Origin: an uncultured Christensenella sp.
GTDB taxonomy: Bacteria > Bacillota > Clostridia > Christensenellales > UBA3700
Assembly: GCA_949290515.1 (NCBI GenBank)
Contig: CASERZ010000002.1
Span: 201,221-265,220, forward strand
DNA: 64,000 nucleotides
Reading direction: 5' to 3'
In this document: positions 52,747-62,165 of the stretch, in pieces
Layout: each line of letters starts with the position of its first letter
Numbering within the stretch: position 1 is the stretch's first letter
The notes under the pieces: model-generated
Databases searched by the model: none
Seen by the model: the letters and a program-made list of their open reading frames with translations, nothing else
What the model was told of the DNA's origin: nothing
Made by a program: the position numbers and the translations under genes

Positions 52747-53752
52747 TTCCGTCTCCTCCGGCAAGTTTATTTACTTCGTCAACGCTGATTACGTTGAAGT
52801 CGCCCTCAACGGTGTGCTTAAGACAGGATGCCGCTACAGCGAATTCAATGGCGTTTTGCGCGCCGAGATTGTTGTGCAGACCGTATATAAGACCTGCGCC
52901 GAAACTGTCTCCGCCTCCTACTCTGTCAACGATGTCTATCATATATTTTTTGGATTTGTATACGCTGTCTTTATCTATGAGAATTGCCGACCAGCCGTTA
53001 CGCGACGCGGATACGGACTCTCTCAAAGTAAACGCAACGTATTTTAGTGCGGGGAACTTTTTCATAAGCTGTCTTCCGATACTCTCGTAACCTTCTACTG
53101 AAAGTACTCCCGCGTTTATATCGGTATTCTGCGCCTCGATACCGAATACGTCCTTGCTGTCCTCCTCATTGGAGATAAGCACGTCAACGTACTTGACGAG
53201 CTTGGACATTACCTTGTTGGCTTTTTCCTTGCTCCAAAGTTTTTTGCGGTAATTGAGGTCGCACGAAACGGTGATATTTTTTTTCTTTGCGGCTTTCAAA
53301 ATCATTTCGGTGATTTCCGCAAGACTGTCGCTAACGGCGGGGGTAATGCCCGTCCAATGCAACCATTCTGCTTCGTCGAGAATTTTGTCGACGTCGAAGT
53401 CCTTTTTATCTGCGGTAGCTATACTGCTTCCTGCACGGTCGTAAATGACGTTGCTTCCTCTTTGCGAACAGCCTTTTTCGCAGAAGTAGATACCTATTCT
53501 GTCACCGCCTCTTGCTATGTATCCCGTATCTACGCCCCAGCCTCTCAGCTCTTTGATGCACTTGTCGCCGAGAGCGTTTTTGGGCAGCTTGCTTACAAAC
53601 GCTACGTCTTCGCCGAATTGCGCGAGCGAAACCGCTACGTTAGCCTCGCCGCCGCCGAAAACTATTTCAAAACTGTCTGCCTGCATAAAACGCTTGTAAC
53701 CTACGGGTTGCAAACGCATCATTATTTCGCCTAACATAATTATCTTAGCCAT
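52727..53752 (-). CDS. kdgK: 2-keto-3-deoxygluconate kinase
   Basis: 341 residues from the ATG at 53752, overlapping the eda stop by one base (TAATG) with GGAGGC upstream. PfkB/ribokinase family: GEIMMRLQPVG, FGGGEANVAVSLAQFG (about 32-47), and the C-terminal DIVDRVGGGDSFGAGLIYGL (about 273-292) with the catalytic Asp. It phosphorylates KDG to KDPG for Eda. The neighbours fix the substrate. Confidence 0.94.
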   Translation of the reverse strand: MAKIIMLGEIMMRLQPVGYKRFMQADSFEIVFGGGEANVAVSLAQFGEDVAFVSKLPKNALGDKCIKELRGWGVDTGYIARGGDRIGIYFCEKGCSQRGSNVIYDRAGSSIATADKKDFDVDKILDEAEWLHWTGITPAVSDSLAEITEMILKAAKKKNITVSCDLNYRKKLWSKEKANKVMSKLVKYVDVLISNEEDSKDVFGIEAQNTDINAGVLSVEGYESIGRQLMKKFPALKYVAFTLRESVSASRNGWSAILIDKDSVYKSKKYMIDIVDRVGGGDSFGAGLIYGLHNNLGAQNAIEFAVAASCLKHTVEGDFNVISVDEVNKLAGGDGSGRVQR

Positions 53753-54402
53753 TATTTTCTGCCTCCGATTACGGACTGCACCTTGTCTACGAAAGCCTTG
53801 CATACGGCAGTAACCTTATCGTAGTCTCCCGTCTTTGCGTCCTTAGTGAGGAAAGAACCTGCTCCGACCGCAAACGCGCCCGCTTTGAACCACTCTTCGA
53901 CATTCTCCGCGCTTACGCCGCCCGTAGGCATAATGTTTGCGTGAGGGAAAGGTCCCTTGAGTGCTTTGAGTCCGGCGGGTTTAGCGATATCTCCGGGGAA
54001 GAGCTTGAGCACGTCGACCCCGTATTCCATAGCCGTCTGCGCTTCGGTAGGGGTCATTACTCCCGTCATTACGGGTATGCCGTAACGGTTACACATTTTT
54101 ATCGTTTCGATATTGAGCGAAGGGCTTACGACAAATTTTGCTCCCGCAAGTATAGCTATTCTCGCAGTCTCAGGGTCGAGCACGGTGCCCGCGCCGATTA
54201 CCATATCGCTGCCCTTGTATTTCTCAGTAAGACTTTTTATAAGCGAATCCGCTCCGGGTACGGTAAAAGTTACTTCGATTATCTTTATACCGCCCTTGTA
54301 ACAAGCGTCTACCGTCTTTACGGCGGTGTCGAGACTGTCGCCTCTGATGACGGCTACGACTCCCAGCTTTTCGATTGTTTCATAAATACGATACTTTTCC
54401 AT
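53752..54402 (-). CDS. eda: KHG/KDPG aldolase
   Basis: 216 residues starting at ATG 54402 behind AGAGGAGATAT. VVAVIRGDS, KIIEVTFTVPGAD (Glu active site, about 42-54), GAGTVLDPE, KFVVSPSLN (Schiff-base Lys about 90), LKLFPGD and MPTGGVSAENVEEW are all present. Splits KDPG into pyruvate and glyceraldehyde-3-phosphate. First gene of the operon. Confidence 0.96.
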   Translation of the reverse strand: MEKYRIYETIEKLGVVAVIRGDSLDTAVKTVDACYKGGIKIIEVTFTVPGADSLIKSLTEKYKGSDMVIGAGTVLDPETARIAILAGAKFVVSPSLNIETIKMCNRYGIPVMTGVMTPTEAQTAMEYGVDVLKLFPGDIAKPAGLKALKGPFPHANIMPTGGVSAENVEEWFKAGAFAVGAGSFLTKDAKTGDYDKVTAVCKAFVDKVQSVIGGRK

Positions 54403-54463
54403 ATATCTCCTCTGTGTCCTTACGGACAGCATAAAATTTCACACACTTTCGCAGTCTATAATT

Positions 54464-54492
54464 ATTATAATATGGTCGTTCAAAAAAAACAA
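54464..54492 (-). promoter_or_regulatory. Promoter of eda-kdgK-uxaC-uxuA
   Basis: Minus strand TTGTTT and TATAAT with a 17-base spacer; leader about 55 bases. A second possible -35 (TTGAAC, ten bases downstream) pairs with TATAGA. Confidence 0.65.
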
Positions 54493-54514
54493 TACTATTT
54501 TTGCATCAAAATTA

Positions 54515-54543
54515 TGGACAAAATAGGTTTGATGGTTTATAAT
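54515..54543 (+). promoter_or_regulatory. Promoter of the AraC-family regulator
   Basis: TGGACA and TATAAT with a 17-base spacer. It is divergent to the eda promoter, about 50 bases apart, so a regulator bound between them could act on both. Confidence 0.7.
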
Positions 54544-54585
54544 ATACCTATCATCGACACAAAAGCGCAAAGGCGGAGGTATATT

Positions 54586-55347
54586 ATGCCAATCATTAAT
54601 TACATAGGCAAGAATATGAAGACGTACGACGTCAAACAACACAAGCACAATTTCTGGGAGATTATATACTGCACCAACGGTTCGGGCAGAATTACTTTCG
54701 AGAGCGGAAAACCTCTCGATTATACTCAAAACGAGGTCGTCGTCATCCCCCCCAACACTCTGCACAGCAATTCTTCGCAGAGCGGTTTTAAGAATATACA
54801 TATGACCGTAGCGGGTTGGACGCCCAACTTCAAAGGCGCGGTAGTCATCAAGGACAACCAGCAGAAAGACTTGTACACTACGATGAATATGTGTTTCCGC
54901 CACTTCTCTCAGACGAAGTCTTGTTCGTCCAACATTATAATGTCTTTTACAGACCTTATACTCGGCTTTATAATGCAATTCGACGGTACGCTTCAGACCA
55001 GCCACCATATCGAAACGATTGCCAACGCAATCATCGAAAACTATGCCGACCCCAACTTCAACATAGATTCCGTCTACGGAGAATTCGAATTGTCTAAAGA
55101 CTATATAAGAAGACAGTTTATCAAGGAGAAAGGCATCTCTCCTCTGCAATTCCTCAACAATACGCGCATCAACTGCGCTCAGAAGCTTTTGCTGTCGCGC
55201 AATATCAACAATCTCAAAATTTACGAGATTGCGGAAAGATGCGGTTTCAACGACCAACTCTATTTCTCCAGAGTATTCAAAAAAATCGTCGGCGTAAGCC
55301 CCAAAGAGTATATAGGAGAGCCTACCAACGACCAGTACAACAGCTGA
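54586..55347 (+). CDS. AraC-family transcriptional regulator
   Basis: 253 residues. The ATG at 54586 follows GGCGGAGGTAT and gives MPIINYIGKNMKTYD; the frame runs far upstream into the eda antisense and should not be used. N-terminal cupin sensor (QHKHNFWEIIYCTNGSGRIT, VVVIPPNTLH) and a C-terminal double helix-turn-helix (FELSKDYIRRQFIKEKGISPLQFL, IYEIAERCGFNDQLYFSRVFKK, VSPKEY). It is divergent from the uronate operon and likely its activator; an effector such as a glucuronate intermediate is inferred. Confidence 0.92.
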   Translation: MPIINYIGKNMKTYDVKQHKHNFWEIIYCTNGSGRITFESGKPLDYTQNEVVVIPPNTLHSNSSQSGFKNIHMTVAGWTPNFKGAVVIKDNQQKDLYTTMNMCFRHFSQTKSCSSNIIMSFTDLILGFIMQFDGTLQTSHHIETIANAIIENYADPNFNIDSVYGEFELSKDYIRRQFIKEKGISPLQFLNNTRINCAQKLLLSRNINNLKIYEIAERCGFNDQLYFSRVFKKIVGVSPKEYIGEPTNDQYNS

Positions 55348-55482
55348 TTGAAAGTCAATTTGTATGGACGATAAAGTTCTTGTTTAAAGGCATTATAAGC
55401 CAGTTCGAAAAAACGCAACAGATTTCTAATAATGCTTACTATTATTTATCAGTATGATAAAATACAATATGATAAAAAATAT

Positions 55483-55512
55483 AAAAGACGGAAAGTTTTT
55501 CCGTCTTTTTTG
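55483..55512 (+). terminator. Intrinsic terminator after the AraC gene (possibly bidirectional)
   Basis: AAAGACGGAAA and TTTCCGTCTTT around GTT with T-rich runs on the plus strand and A-rich (T on minus) before it; it lies between converging genes. Confidence 0.85.
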
Positions 55513-55525
55513 TTTTGATGGTGAA

Positions 55526-55640
55526 TTATGCTTTTTTGCGATTTTGTGAAGCCGATTCTATGACTATCCTGAAAGCTTCTTCCCGCTCCTGAATTCTCGT
55601 GCGGTGCTTAAACTTTCCGCAAACAAAATCCGCACATAAA
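55526..55640 (-). pseudogene. Possible 3' remnant of a protein gene
   Basis: In the otherwise empty 55348-55684 gap, a minus-strand frame of about 38 codons reads CVLCADFVCGKFKHRT, then REEAFRIVIESASQNRKKA and a stop. It has no start codon or ribosome binding site and is closed upstream by a stop, but its composition is protein-like. I do not recognise a family; it could equally be chance. Confidence 0.2.
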
Positions 55641-55684
55641 ACGCAGATTTATTTTACAGAAACATTCAAAAGCTCGTTTTATCT

Positions 55685-58606
55685 TTACATCTCGAAGTAA
55701 ATGGTTTTTACTTCGTACGCGCTAAACTTGAGACTGAGTTTGTCGAGTTTCACGCCGTTGCCTTCAAGCATATCCGTCTCGAATGCCTCTTTGTATCCGA
55801 ATTGAGGAGCAAGCAAAACTTTCGCATCCTTGCCGTATCTTTCTACAAGTCTTACTACGATTCCCTTGCCGTTTTCGGACACTTTGACGGTTTCGACGAT
55901 TACGTCGCCGTTGACCTGAATAATGCTGTTGCTCTCTCCGCTCTCTCCGATAATCAAGGGATTATTGTAACAATATCCTCTCTTTACGACGTCGCTGTCC
56001 TGCCAGCTGCCTTCGTGAGGATAAAAAGCGTATGCGAAAGTATGACGGCACATATCGCACTCGGGGTCGGGATGTTTAGGAGAACGCAAGAGGTTGAGAG
56101 AGATTATTCCCTCTTTTACTCTGTGTCCGTACTTGCAATCGTTGATTACTGCCACTCCGTAGCCGTCCTTATCCACGTTGACGAACTTGTGCGCGCAAAT
56201 CTCGAATTGCGCTCTTCTGACGGGCGTATCGTCGAGAGTGCTTCTGTCTACGTTGCCGAACTGAATATCGCAGTTTACCGTATCTCCGTATACCGTAGGC
56301 GCAAAATCCGCTCTAAGCATTTTGTAACTTTCTCTCCATTCGACTTCCGTCTCGAAGTTGACGAGTTTATCACCCTGAGTGAGTATTACTTTCTGCTTGA
56401 GAAGGCTCTTTCCGTATTTATACAAGCTTTCTCTTACAGCCTGCACTCCGTCTACGTATGAGTTGACGGACAAGAGCTTGAAATATCTCTTTTTCATCTT
56501 GGGATAATTGATATTGATATCCCACGCATTGTAGAACATTCTGGGGTCGCTGTATACGGTCAGCTTGTTGAGGTACCCGTTGCAAAGCTCCTTGTTGCAC
56601 TTTTTATCGACAAGCGAACTGATACTGCCGTCGGGTGCAAAAGTTACTTTTATCACATTATTTTCGAGCACGTTGTCTTCGGCGGTAAGTTTTCCTTTTA
56701 CCTCTGCTTTCTTGAGAGGCGCGACAGAATAAGCCTTTACTTCCGCTTCGTACCACTCGTCGCCTTTCTTGACGTATTCTTTTCTGTCAAATCCCGCAGG
56801 ATTTACCGCGCACAGCTTTTTGTCCTTCGACAAAAGAGCAATGAGTTCGTCGCGCATCTTTGTCACCTGTGAGTACAGCACGGCGTATCTTTCGAGGCTT
56901 TCGTCATATACGCGCTTTATCGACGAGCCGGGTATGATATCGTGGAATTGATACAAAAGCACCTCTTTCCATATATCCTCGAGCTTGCCGTAATCGTATT
57001 TTTTGCCGTTTGCTTTTGCTACCGCGCACAGCCATTCGACGTTGTGAAGTTCTCTCTCCATAAGTCTGTTGTACTTTTTATTTCTCGCCTGAGAAGTATA
57101 AGTACCCTGATGCTTTTCGAGATAGAGTTCGCCGTCGTATACTGGAATTACGTCCCTGCTCTCTTTGTCTATGTCTTCGAAGAACTCGACTGCAGAACGT
57201 CTTACAACCTTGTCAAGTCCCTTACAGCTCTTTTCTCTCTCCGTAAACTCTATATGCGCTTCGCCGGGACCGCCGCCGCCGTCACCGATACCGTACACAA
57301 TCAACGCCTTGTCAATCTGGTCCTTATGAGGATTACCTTCGTCCGATTTGACGATTGCCACAGGAGAAGCCGACGAATTGTATGTACCCTGCGGTGCCAT
57401 ATGCGACAACACCTCAGAGCCGTCTATACCTTTCCATATAAACGTCTTGTAAGGGAATTTGTTTTGCATATTCCACGTGAGCTTTATAGTCATAAAGTAT
57501 TCTCTGCCGCACTTTTTTATAATCTGAGGCAAAGAAGCGGGATAACCGAATACGTCGGGCAGCCATACGACTTTGCAATGTTTGCCGAATTCGTCCTTGA
57601 AGAATTTTTCTCCGTAAAGGAATTGCCTTATGAGTGACTCGCCGCAAGGAATGTTGCAATCGTTTTCCGTCCACATTCCTCCCTGCACTTCGACGTTACC
57701 TTTTGCAATCTGCTTTTTGAATCTATCGTAAAGTTCGGGAGCTTCTTCCTTAACCCACTGGAAAAGCTGCGCTTGCGACGTGCCGAATTTGTATCCGGGA
57801 TACTTTTCTATATTATACAGCGCATTTGCAAAAGTACGCACGCCTTTGCGCTTTGTTTCTCTTATAGGCCACAGCCACGCAAGGTCGATATGCGCGTGAC
57901 CTATCGCGGTATATTCCGTACACTTGTCGGTCATAGGCACAGCAAGCGTAGCCGCAAGTACTTCGTGCGCGTCCTTGACGTTTTTGAGCGACAGCAGATA
58001 GCTGGAATTGAGAGCTTTGTTGATTTCCTTGCAACGCTCTTTAGTGAGATGCTCGTTTTTGCCGTAAGTCAAAAGCAGCATCGTCAATGTGAGATAATCG
58101 TAATAATACTTCAGTGCGTCGTCATTGCATATAGCTATATCCTTGCGCACAAGCTTTGCTTTTCTTCCCTTGTTGAAGCCACAGTCCACAAGCAGATTGA
58201 CCTCTTCTCCGCCTTCAGCTTTTGCAAACAGTTCCACAACCTGTTTACCCTTGAGAGCCTGCACGATATCCACTGTATCGAGCACTCGGGTTATGCCTTG
58301 AGTAATCTTGTCATCTATATAAACCGCTCCTTCTCCGCTGATATTAATAAGCGCGACTACGTGTTTGCCGGCGCAATTCTCGGGTACTTTTCCGTTGAAT
58401 TTAAACCAAGCGCAATCGAACTTTTCTCCCCATACGGCACCCTTTCTGACGGGCACGAACGTTGCCTTATCCAAATCTTCCTTGCGTATAGGTTCCTTAC
58501 TGAGTGCACCCTCGCAACTCAATTTGCCGACCACCTTGTAGATTCTGTTGCTAATCTCCATAAGTCTTGAAAGATGGTGCGGGTACAATGCAATTTTTTC
58601 TATCAT
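55685..58606 (-). CDS. Alpha-mannosidase, glycoside hydrolase family 38
   Basis: 973 residues from the ATG at 58606 with GAGAGGG upstream; a longer frame starts at a TTG without a site. The zinc site GHAHIDLAWLWP (about 248-259) and the nucleophile region VVWLPDVFGYPASLPQII (about 350-367) are typical, with GGPGEAHIEF and later all-beta domains in normal order. Cytosolic GH38 enzymes cleave alpha-mannosides of N-glycans or short mannans. It has its own strong promoter and is not co-transcribed with the uronate genes. Confidence 0.95.
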   Translation of the reverse strand: MIEKIALYPHHLSRLMEISNRIYKVVGKLSCEGALSKEPIRKEDLDKATFVPVRKGAVWGEKFDCAWFKFNGKVPENCAGKHVVALINISGEGAVYIDDKITQGITRVLDTVDIVQALKGKQVVELFAKAEGGEEVNLLVDCGFNKGRKAKLVRKDIAICNDDALKYYYDYLTLTMLLLTYGKNEHLTKERCKEINKALNSSYLLSLKNVKDAHEVLAATLAVPMTDKCTEYTAIGHAHIDLAWLWPIRETKRKGVRTFANALYNIEKYPGYKFGTSQAQLFQWVKEEAPELYDRFKKQIAKGNVEVQGGMWTENDCNIPCGESLIRQFLYGEKFFKDEFGKHCKVVWLPDVFGYPASLPQIIKKCGREYFMTIKLTWNMQNKFPYKTFIWKGIDGSEVLSHMAPQGTYNSSASPVAIVKSDEGNPHKDQIDKALIVYGIGDGGGGPGEAHIEFTEREKSCKGLDKVVRRSAVEFFEDIDKESRDVIPVYDGELYLEKHQGTYTSQARNKKYNRLMERELHNVEWLCAVAKANGKKYDYGKLEDIWKEVLLYQFHDIIPGSSIKRVYDESLERYAVLYSQVTKMRDELIALLSKDKKLCAVNPAGFDRKEYVKKGDEWYEAEVKAYSVAPLKKAEVKGKLTAEDNVLENNVIKVTFAPDGSISSLVDKKCNKELCNGYLNKLTVYSDPRMFYNAWDININYPKMKKRYFKLLSVNSYVDGVQAVRESLYKYGKSLLKQKVILTQGDKLVNFETEVEWRESYKMLRADFAPTVYGDTVNCDIQFGNVDRSTLDDTPVRRAQFEICAHKFVNVDKDGYGVAVINDCKYGHRVKEGIISLNLLRSPKHPDPECDMCRHTFAYAFYPHEGSWQDSDVVKRGYCYNNPLIIGESGESNSIIQVNGDVIVETVKVSENGKGIVVRLVERYGKDAKVLLAPQFGYKEAFETDMLEGNGVKLDKLSLKFSAYEVKTIYFEM

Positions 58607-58688
58607 AGTTTCCCTCTCGTTTTTACTCTCTTTCGATACTTTTTTCAATACGTCAACCGCTCTCGCGCTCGCGAATATTACAATTGAT

Positions 58689-58718
58689 ATTATAAACTAA
58701 GTCAAATAGCATTGTCAA
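58689..58718 (-). promoter_or_regulatory. Promoter of the GH38 mannosidase gene
   Basis: Minus strand TTGACA and TATAAT with an 18-base spacer; leader about 75 bases containing CGCGAGCGCGAG. Confidence 0.8.
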
Positions 58719-58853
58719 TGCGCTTTTTCAAATACCTTAAATTTTCCTCTGAATATTTATCCGTTTTGTCCATATAATTTTTATATCGTACTATAAATCC
58801 GACACGAATAAAAAAAGTGCGACAATCGAGGGGGATTTTTTACAAAATATACC
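58719..58853. other. Short spacer between divergent promoters
   Basis: AT-rich with nothing further that I can support; lies between the mannosidase and lipoprotein promoters. Confidence 0.4.
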
Positions 58854-58882
58854 TTGACACAGCGAATTTTTAAATATATACT
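58854..58882 (+). promoter_or_regulatory. Promoter of the 341-residue lipoprotein gene
   Basis: TTGACA and TATACT with a 17-base spacer, about 30 bases before the ATG; ribosome binding site GGGAGAAG. Confidence 0.8.
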
Positions 58883-58916
58883 TTAGATAAGAAACCAATA
58901 TTTTGGGAGAAGAATT

Positions 58917-59942
58917 ATGAAGAAATCTTTAATCGTTTTTGCCGTTTTGGCAATAATTTTGACAAGCTGTCTGGCTTTTACGGCCTGCACTGACCCCCTC
59001 AACGTAACAATCGTGCCCGTCGATTACTCTGCAGTACTCAACGACTATCTCGAATATCCCGACGAGGCAAACGTAACCAGTATGCAAGCCGTAGACAGAA
59101 ACGTAGCGGATATTTATGCCGACGCTTCTCTTACCGACGCTGAAAAAGTCGCTCAGATTATGGATAGAGCTACTTACAATGAAATGGAATGCGAGTATTT
59201 TACGTATTTTATGGATAAGGTAGGTACGACCAACCTCGGCGATAACTCCGGTACGCTCCTTTATCAAAGACTTAGAAGACAGAGCGACACACTCAAAGAC
59301 GATACTACCGTCAAACTGCCCGTAAACCATAACTTTGACGCTATGGCATCCTCTTTCGTTACTGCTGCCGACATCAGATACGTCAAGGACGGCAAATACT
59401 TCAGAATGGACTGCGGCGCAAGTGATATGAGTTATGACAGCAAAACCGGTCTCGTCGTAGGAAGCAACTGGAAGAAACAAAGCCGCGGCAACTGGAACAA
59501 GACGGAAAATGCCGCTGACTCCAGAAGCTACGAAGAAGCAAGAAAGACCGTTATCAACTGGTCAGTCGACGGTATAGTAGACAGCGAAGGAATCGTTATC
59601 GAAAAGAAAGTCGACGAAGCTACCGGCAAGGAATACTTCTCTCTTACTTTCCAAATCGACGTAGCAGTTGCCAATGCAGATACTAACGGCAAAACAAGCA
59701 CTATCGGCAGACTCCAAAATGACAACGGCGGAAGCGGAATGAAATTCGAGTATTGCAAATTAAAAGTTGAAATCTGGGATTGCGGTCTTGCAAAATACTA
59801 TGAGATAGAGGAAAGCTGGAGCGGTACCATAGCAATATACAGCGGCTCCGCTCAGTCTGTTACCAAAGTAGTATTCAGCTACTCCGAAGCAGATATGGAC
59901 GACTCCGCAAGCCTTGCTATCCGCGACTCCATAGGAGTATAA
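58917..59942 (+). CDS. Lipoprotein of unknown function
   Basis: 341 residues. Signal peptide with lipobox FTAC (Cys24), a helical N-terminal part (about 30-130) and a beta-rich second half (KEYFSLTFQIDVAVANADTNGK, KLKVEIWDCGLAKYYEIEESW). No family is recognised. In general plan it resembles the 307-residue lipoprotein at 37268-38191, but I see no clear alignment. Monocistronic with strong promoter and terminator, so it may be abundant. Confidence 0.75.
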   Translation: MKKSLIVFAVLAIILTSCLAFTACTDPLNVTIVPVDYSAVLNDYLEYPDEANVTSMQAVDRNVADIYADASLTDAEKVAQIMDRATYNEMECEYFTYFMDKVGTTNLGDNSGTLLYQRLRRQSDTLKDDTTVKLPVNHNFDAMASSFVTAADIRYVKDGKYFRMDCGASDMSYDSKTGLVVGSNWKKQSRGNWNKTENAADSRSYEEARKTVINWSVDGIVDSEGIVIEKKVDEATGKEYFSLTFQIDVAVANADTNGKTSTIGRLQNDNGGSGMKFEYCKLKVEIWDCGLAKYYEIEESWSGTIAIYSGSAQSVTKVVFSYSEADMDDSASLAIRDSIGV

Positions 59943-59980
59943 TCCTCCTCATTCAAAACAACTCAAAAACTTAACAATTC

Positions 59981-60010
59981 AAAAAGCCGCTCTTTTCCGA
60001 GCGGCTTTTT
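59981..60010 (+). terminator. Intrinsic terminator after the lipoprotein gene
   Basis: AAAAAGCCGCTC and GAGCGGCTTTTT around TTTTCC, then more T residues. Confidence 0.92.
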
Positions 60011-60112
60011 ATTTTATCGTTTCTTCGATATTAATAACTGATTCAATATTTAATAACCGAACTATATCAATTGCGGAAATTCAACCGTTTGACGTTGTCC
60101 GTCAGATTGTTT

Positions 60113-62029
60113 TTATTCTTCCCCGCCGAGCTTTTCGAGCTGTTCGAGCCAAACTCTTGAGCTTGCGTCACTGGGCATTCTCCAATCCCCTCTGGGAGAT
60201 AGTGTTACGCTTCCTACCTTAGGTCCGTCAGGCACGCAAGACCTCTTGAATTGCTGTGAGAAAAATCTCTTATAGAAAGATTTGAGCCACTTGAGAATTG
60301 TTCCGTCCTCATACCTTCCGGCAAAAGCGTATCTTGCAAGTCTGTAAATTTTCAAAGGTTCGAACCCCCAACGTACGGCATAATAAATAAAGAAGTCGTG
60401 AAGTTCGTAAGGACCTACTATATTTTCCGTACACTGAGATATCTCTCCGTCCTTTGCGGGCAACAATTCGGGACTTACGGGAGTATCGAGAATATCGTAC
60501 AAAGCCTTGCTTACCTTTTCTTCGCTTGCAGTATTGGCATAATACTTGACCAGATATCTCACAAGGGTTTTAGGTATAGACGCATTCACGCCGTACATAG
60601 ACATATGGTCGCCGTTGTAAGTCGCCCAACCGAGCGCAAGCTCCGACAAGTCGCCCGTACCTATTACGAGTCCGCCCGACCGGTTTGCTATATCCATCAA
60701 TACCTGCGTACGCTCTCTTGCCTGTGCGTTTTCAAAAGTAACGTCGTATTTATCTTTTTGCTGTCCTATGTCTTCAAAGTGCTGAGTGACCGACTTGGCG
60801 ATATTGACTTCCTTAAAATCTACCCCAAGTCCTTCTGCAAGTATCTGTGCGTTAGACTTGGTACGCTTAGTAGTGCCGAAACAAGGAAGAGTAACGGCAA
60901 GTACGCTCTTTCTGTCAAGCCCCGCCATATCAGCGGCTTTAACCATTACCAAAAGCGCGAGCGCACTGTCCAGACCGCCGGACAATCCGACTACGAGTTT
61001 TTTGCTACCCGTATGCTTTATTCTCTTCAGAAGACCTTTTGCCTGCATAGTCAGTATGAGTTCACACCTTTCCTTTCTCTCCTCCTCGCCGTCAGGCACG
61101 AAAGGCATAGCGGAAACTTTACGCGTGAGTTTGCACTCCTCGGGTTTTTGGTCAAAGTATATTACCGCGTCCTGCTGACAGGAATATGCGGTATTGTTGC
61201 GGCGCACTTCGTATGCGCACTTCTTGACGTCGATTTCGCTGATTGCCACCCCGTCTGCAAAAGGTTTGCTTTCGGCAAGTATCGCGCCGTCTTCGGCAAT
61301 GAGGTTATGCCCCGCAAAAACCACGTCCGTAGTGGATTCTCCTTCGCCCGCGTCTGCATAGACGTAGCCGCAATTGAGTCTTCCCGAAAGCGATTGCACC
61401 AACAGACGGCGGTACGCACTCTTGCCTACCACTTCGTCGCTTGCAGAAAGATTGAGTATTATTCTTGCGCCCTTAGATACAAGGTCGCACGCGGGGGGAT
61501 TAGCCACCCACATATCTTCGCATATCTCTACGCCGAAAGAATAGTCATTGTCATAGGTATTTACGAATACGGCTTGTCCAAAAGGACAATTTCTTCCCGC
61601 AACCGTTATCTCCGAATTTACAATACCCTCTCCTGACGTGAAGTGCCTTGCCTCGTAAAACTCACCGTAGTTGGGGATATTTATCTTGGGTACTACTGCG
61701 AGAATTTCTCCTTTATATGCCACTATAGCGCAATTGAAAAGTTTTCCGAATTTGACCAAAGGCGCACCGATTGCAAATACGATATCGTCGTTTTTCGTGT
61801 TTTGAAGCACGTAAGCAACCGCTTCGTCGGTGCTTGCCAGAAGTCTGTCCTGCAACAGCAAATCTCCCACGGTATAGCCTGTAATGCAAAGCTCGGGGAA
61901 TACTGCCAGTTTAACTCCCGCCTTGACCGCACTCTTGACGCCGTCAACGATTTTTTCAGCATTCGCAAGCGTATTTCCTACCGTAATTTCAGGCGTTATT
62001 GCCGCGCATTTTATAAATCCGTCCTTCAT
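60113..62029 (-). CDS. nadE: Glutamine-dependent NAD+ synthetase
   Basis: 638 residues, the long two-domain form. N-terminal nitrilase-type glutaminase with Glu in FPELCITGY (about 44-52), Lys in VPKINIPNYGEF and Cys in GVEICEDMWV (about 171-180); C-terminal synthetase with the PP-loop VVGLSGGLDSALALL (about 346-360) and GTGDLSELALGW (about 457-468). Makes NAD+ from deamido-NAD+, ATP and glutamine. GGAGTGAAAT precedes the ATG; a short palindrome lies in its leader. Confidence 0.95.
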   Translation of the reverse strand: MKDGFIKCAAITPEITVGNTLANAEKIVDGVKSAVKAGVKLAVFPELCITGYTVGDLLLQDRLLASTDEAVAYVLQNTKNDDIVFAIGAPLVKFGKLFNCAIVAYKGEILAVVPKINIPNYGEFYEARHFTSGEGIVNSEITVAGRNCPFGQAVFVNTYDNDYSFGVEICEDMWVANPPACDLVSKGARIILNLSASDEVVGKSAYRRLLVQSLSGRLNCGYVYADAGEGESTTDVVFAGHNLIAEDGAILAESKPFADGVAISEIDVKKCAYEVRRNNTAYSCQQDAVIYFDQKPEECKLTRKVSAMPFVPDGEEERKERCELILTMQAKGLLKRIKHTGSKKLVVGLSGGLDSALALLVMVKAADMAGLDRKSVLAVTLPCFGTTKRTKSNAQILAEGLGVDFKEVNIAKSVTQHFEDIGQQKDKYDVTFENAQARERTQVLMDIANRSGGLVIGTGDLSELALGWATYNGDHMSMYGVNASIPKTLVRYLVKYYANTASEEKVSKALYDILDTPVSPELLPAKDGEISQCTENIVGPYELHDFFIYYAVRWGFEPLKIYRLARYAFAGRYEDGTILKWLKSFYKRFFSQQFKRSCVPDGPKVGSVTLSPRGDWRMPSDASSRVWLEQLEKLGGEE

Positions 62030-62042
62030 ATTTCACTCCGTC

Positions 62043-62057
62043 CGACACATTGTGTCG
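62043..62057. promoter_or_regulatory. Perfect palindrome between nadE and the ABC exporter genes
   Basis: CGACACA-T-TGTGTCG, 14 bases upstream of the nadE ATG in the divergent intergenic region. It may be an operator; its half-site order is opposite to the TGTGTC...GACACA pattern I would expect for the niacin regulator NiaR. Confidence 0.45.
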
Positions 62058-62089
62058 CAAAAAAAATATACTAAATTATGCTCATTTAA

Positions 62090-62118
62090 TTGCATATTCA
62101 TAAGTATAAATATATAAT
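62090..62118 (+). promoter_or_regulatory. Promoter of the ABC exporter operon
   Basis: TTGCAT and TATAAT with a 17-base spacer, about 45 bases before the ATG. Confidence 0.75.
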
Positions 62119-62165
62119 ATTTTATAATAATTCTACTCGATAGTCAATTAAGGATAGCCAAATTT

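Noticed and set aside
53941..54585. Long upstream extension of the AraC frame
   Set aside because: It runs through the eda antisense strand and the promoter; the binding site at 54574 and the family N-terminus set the start at 54586.
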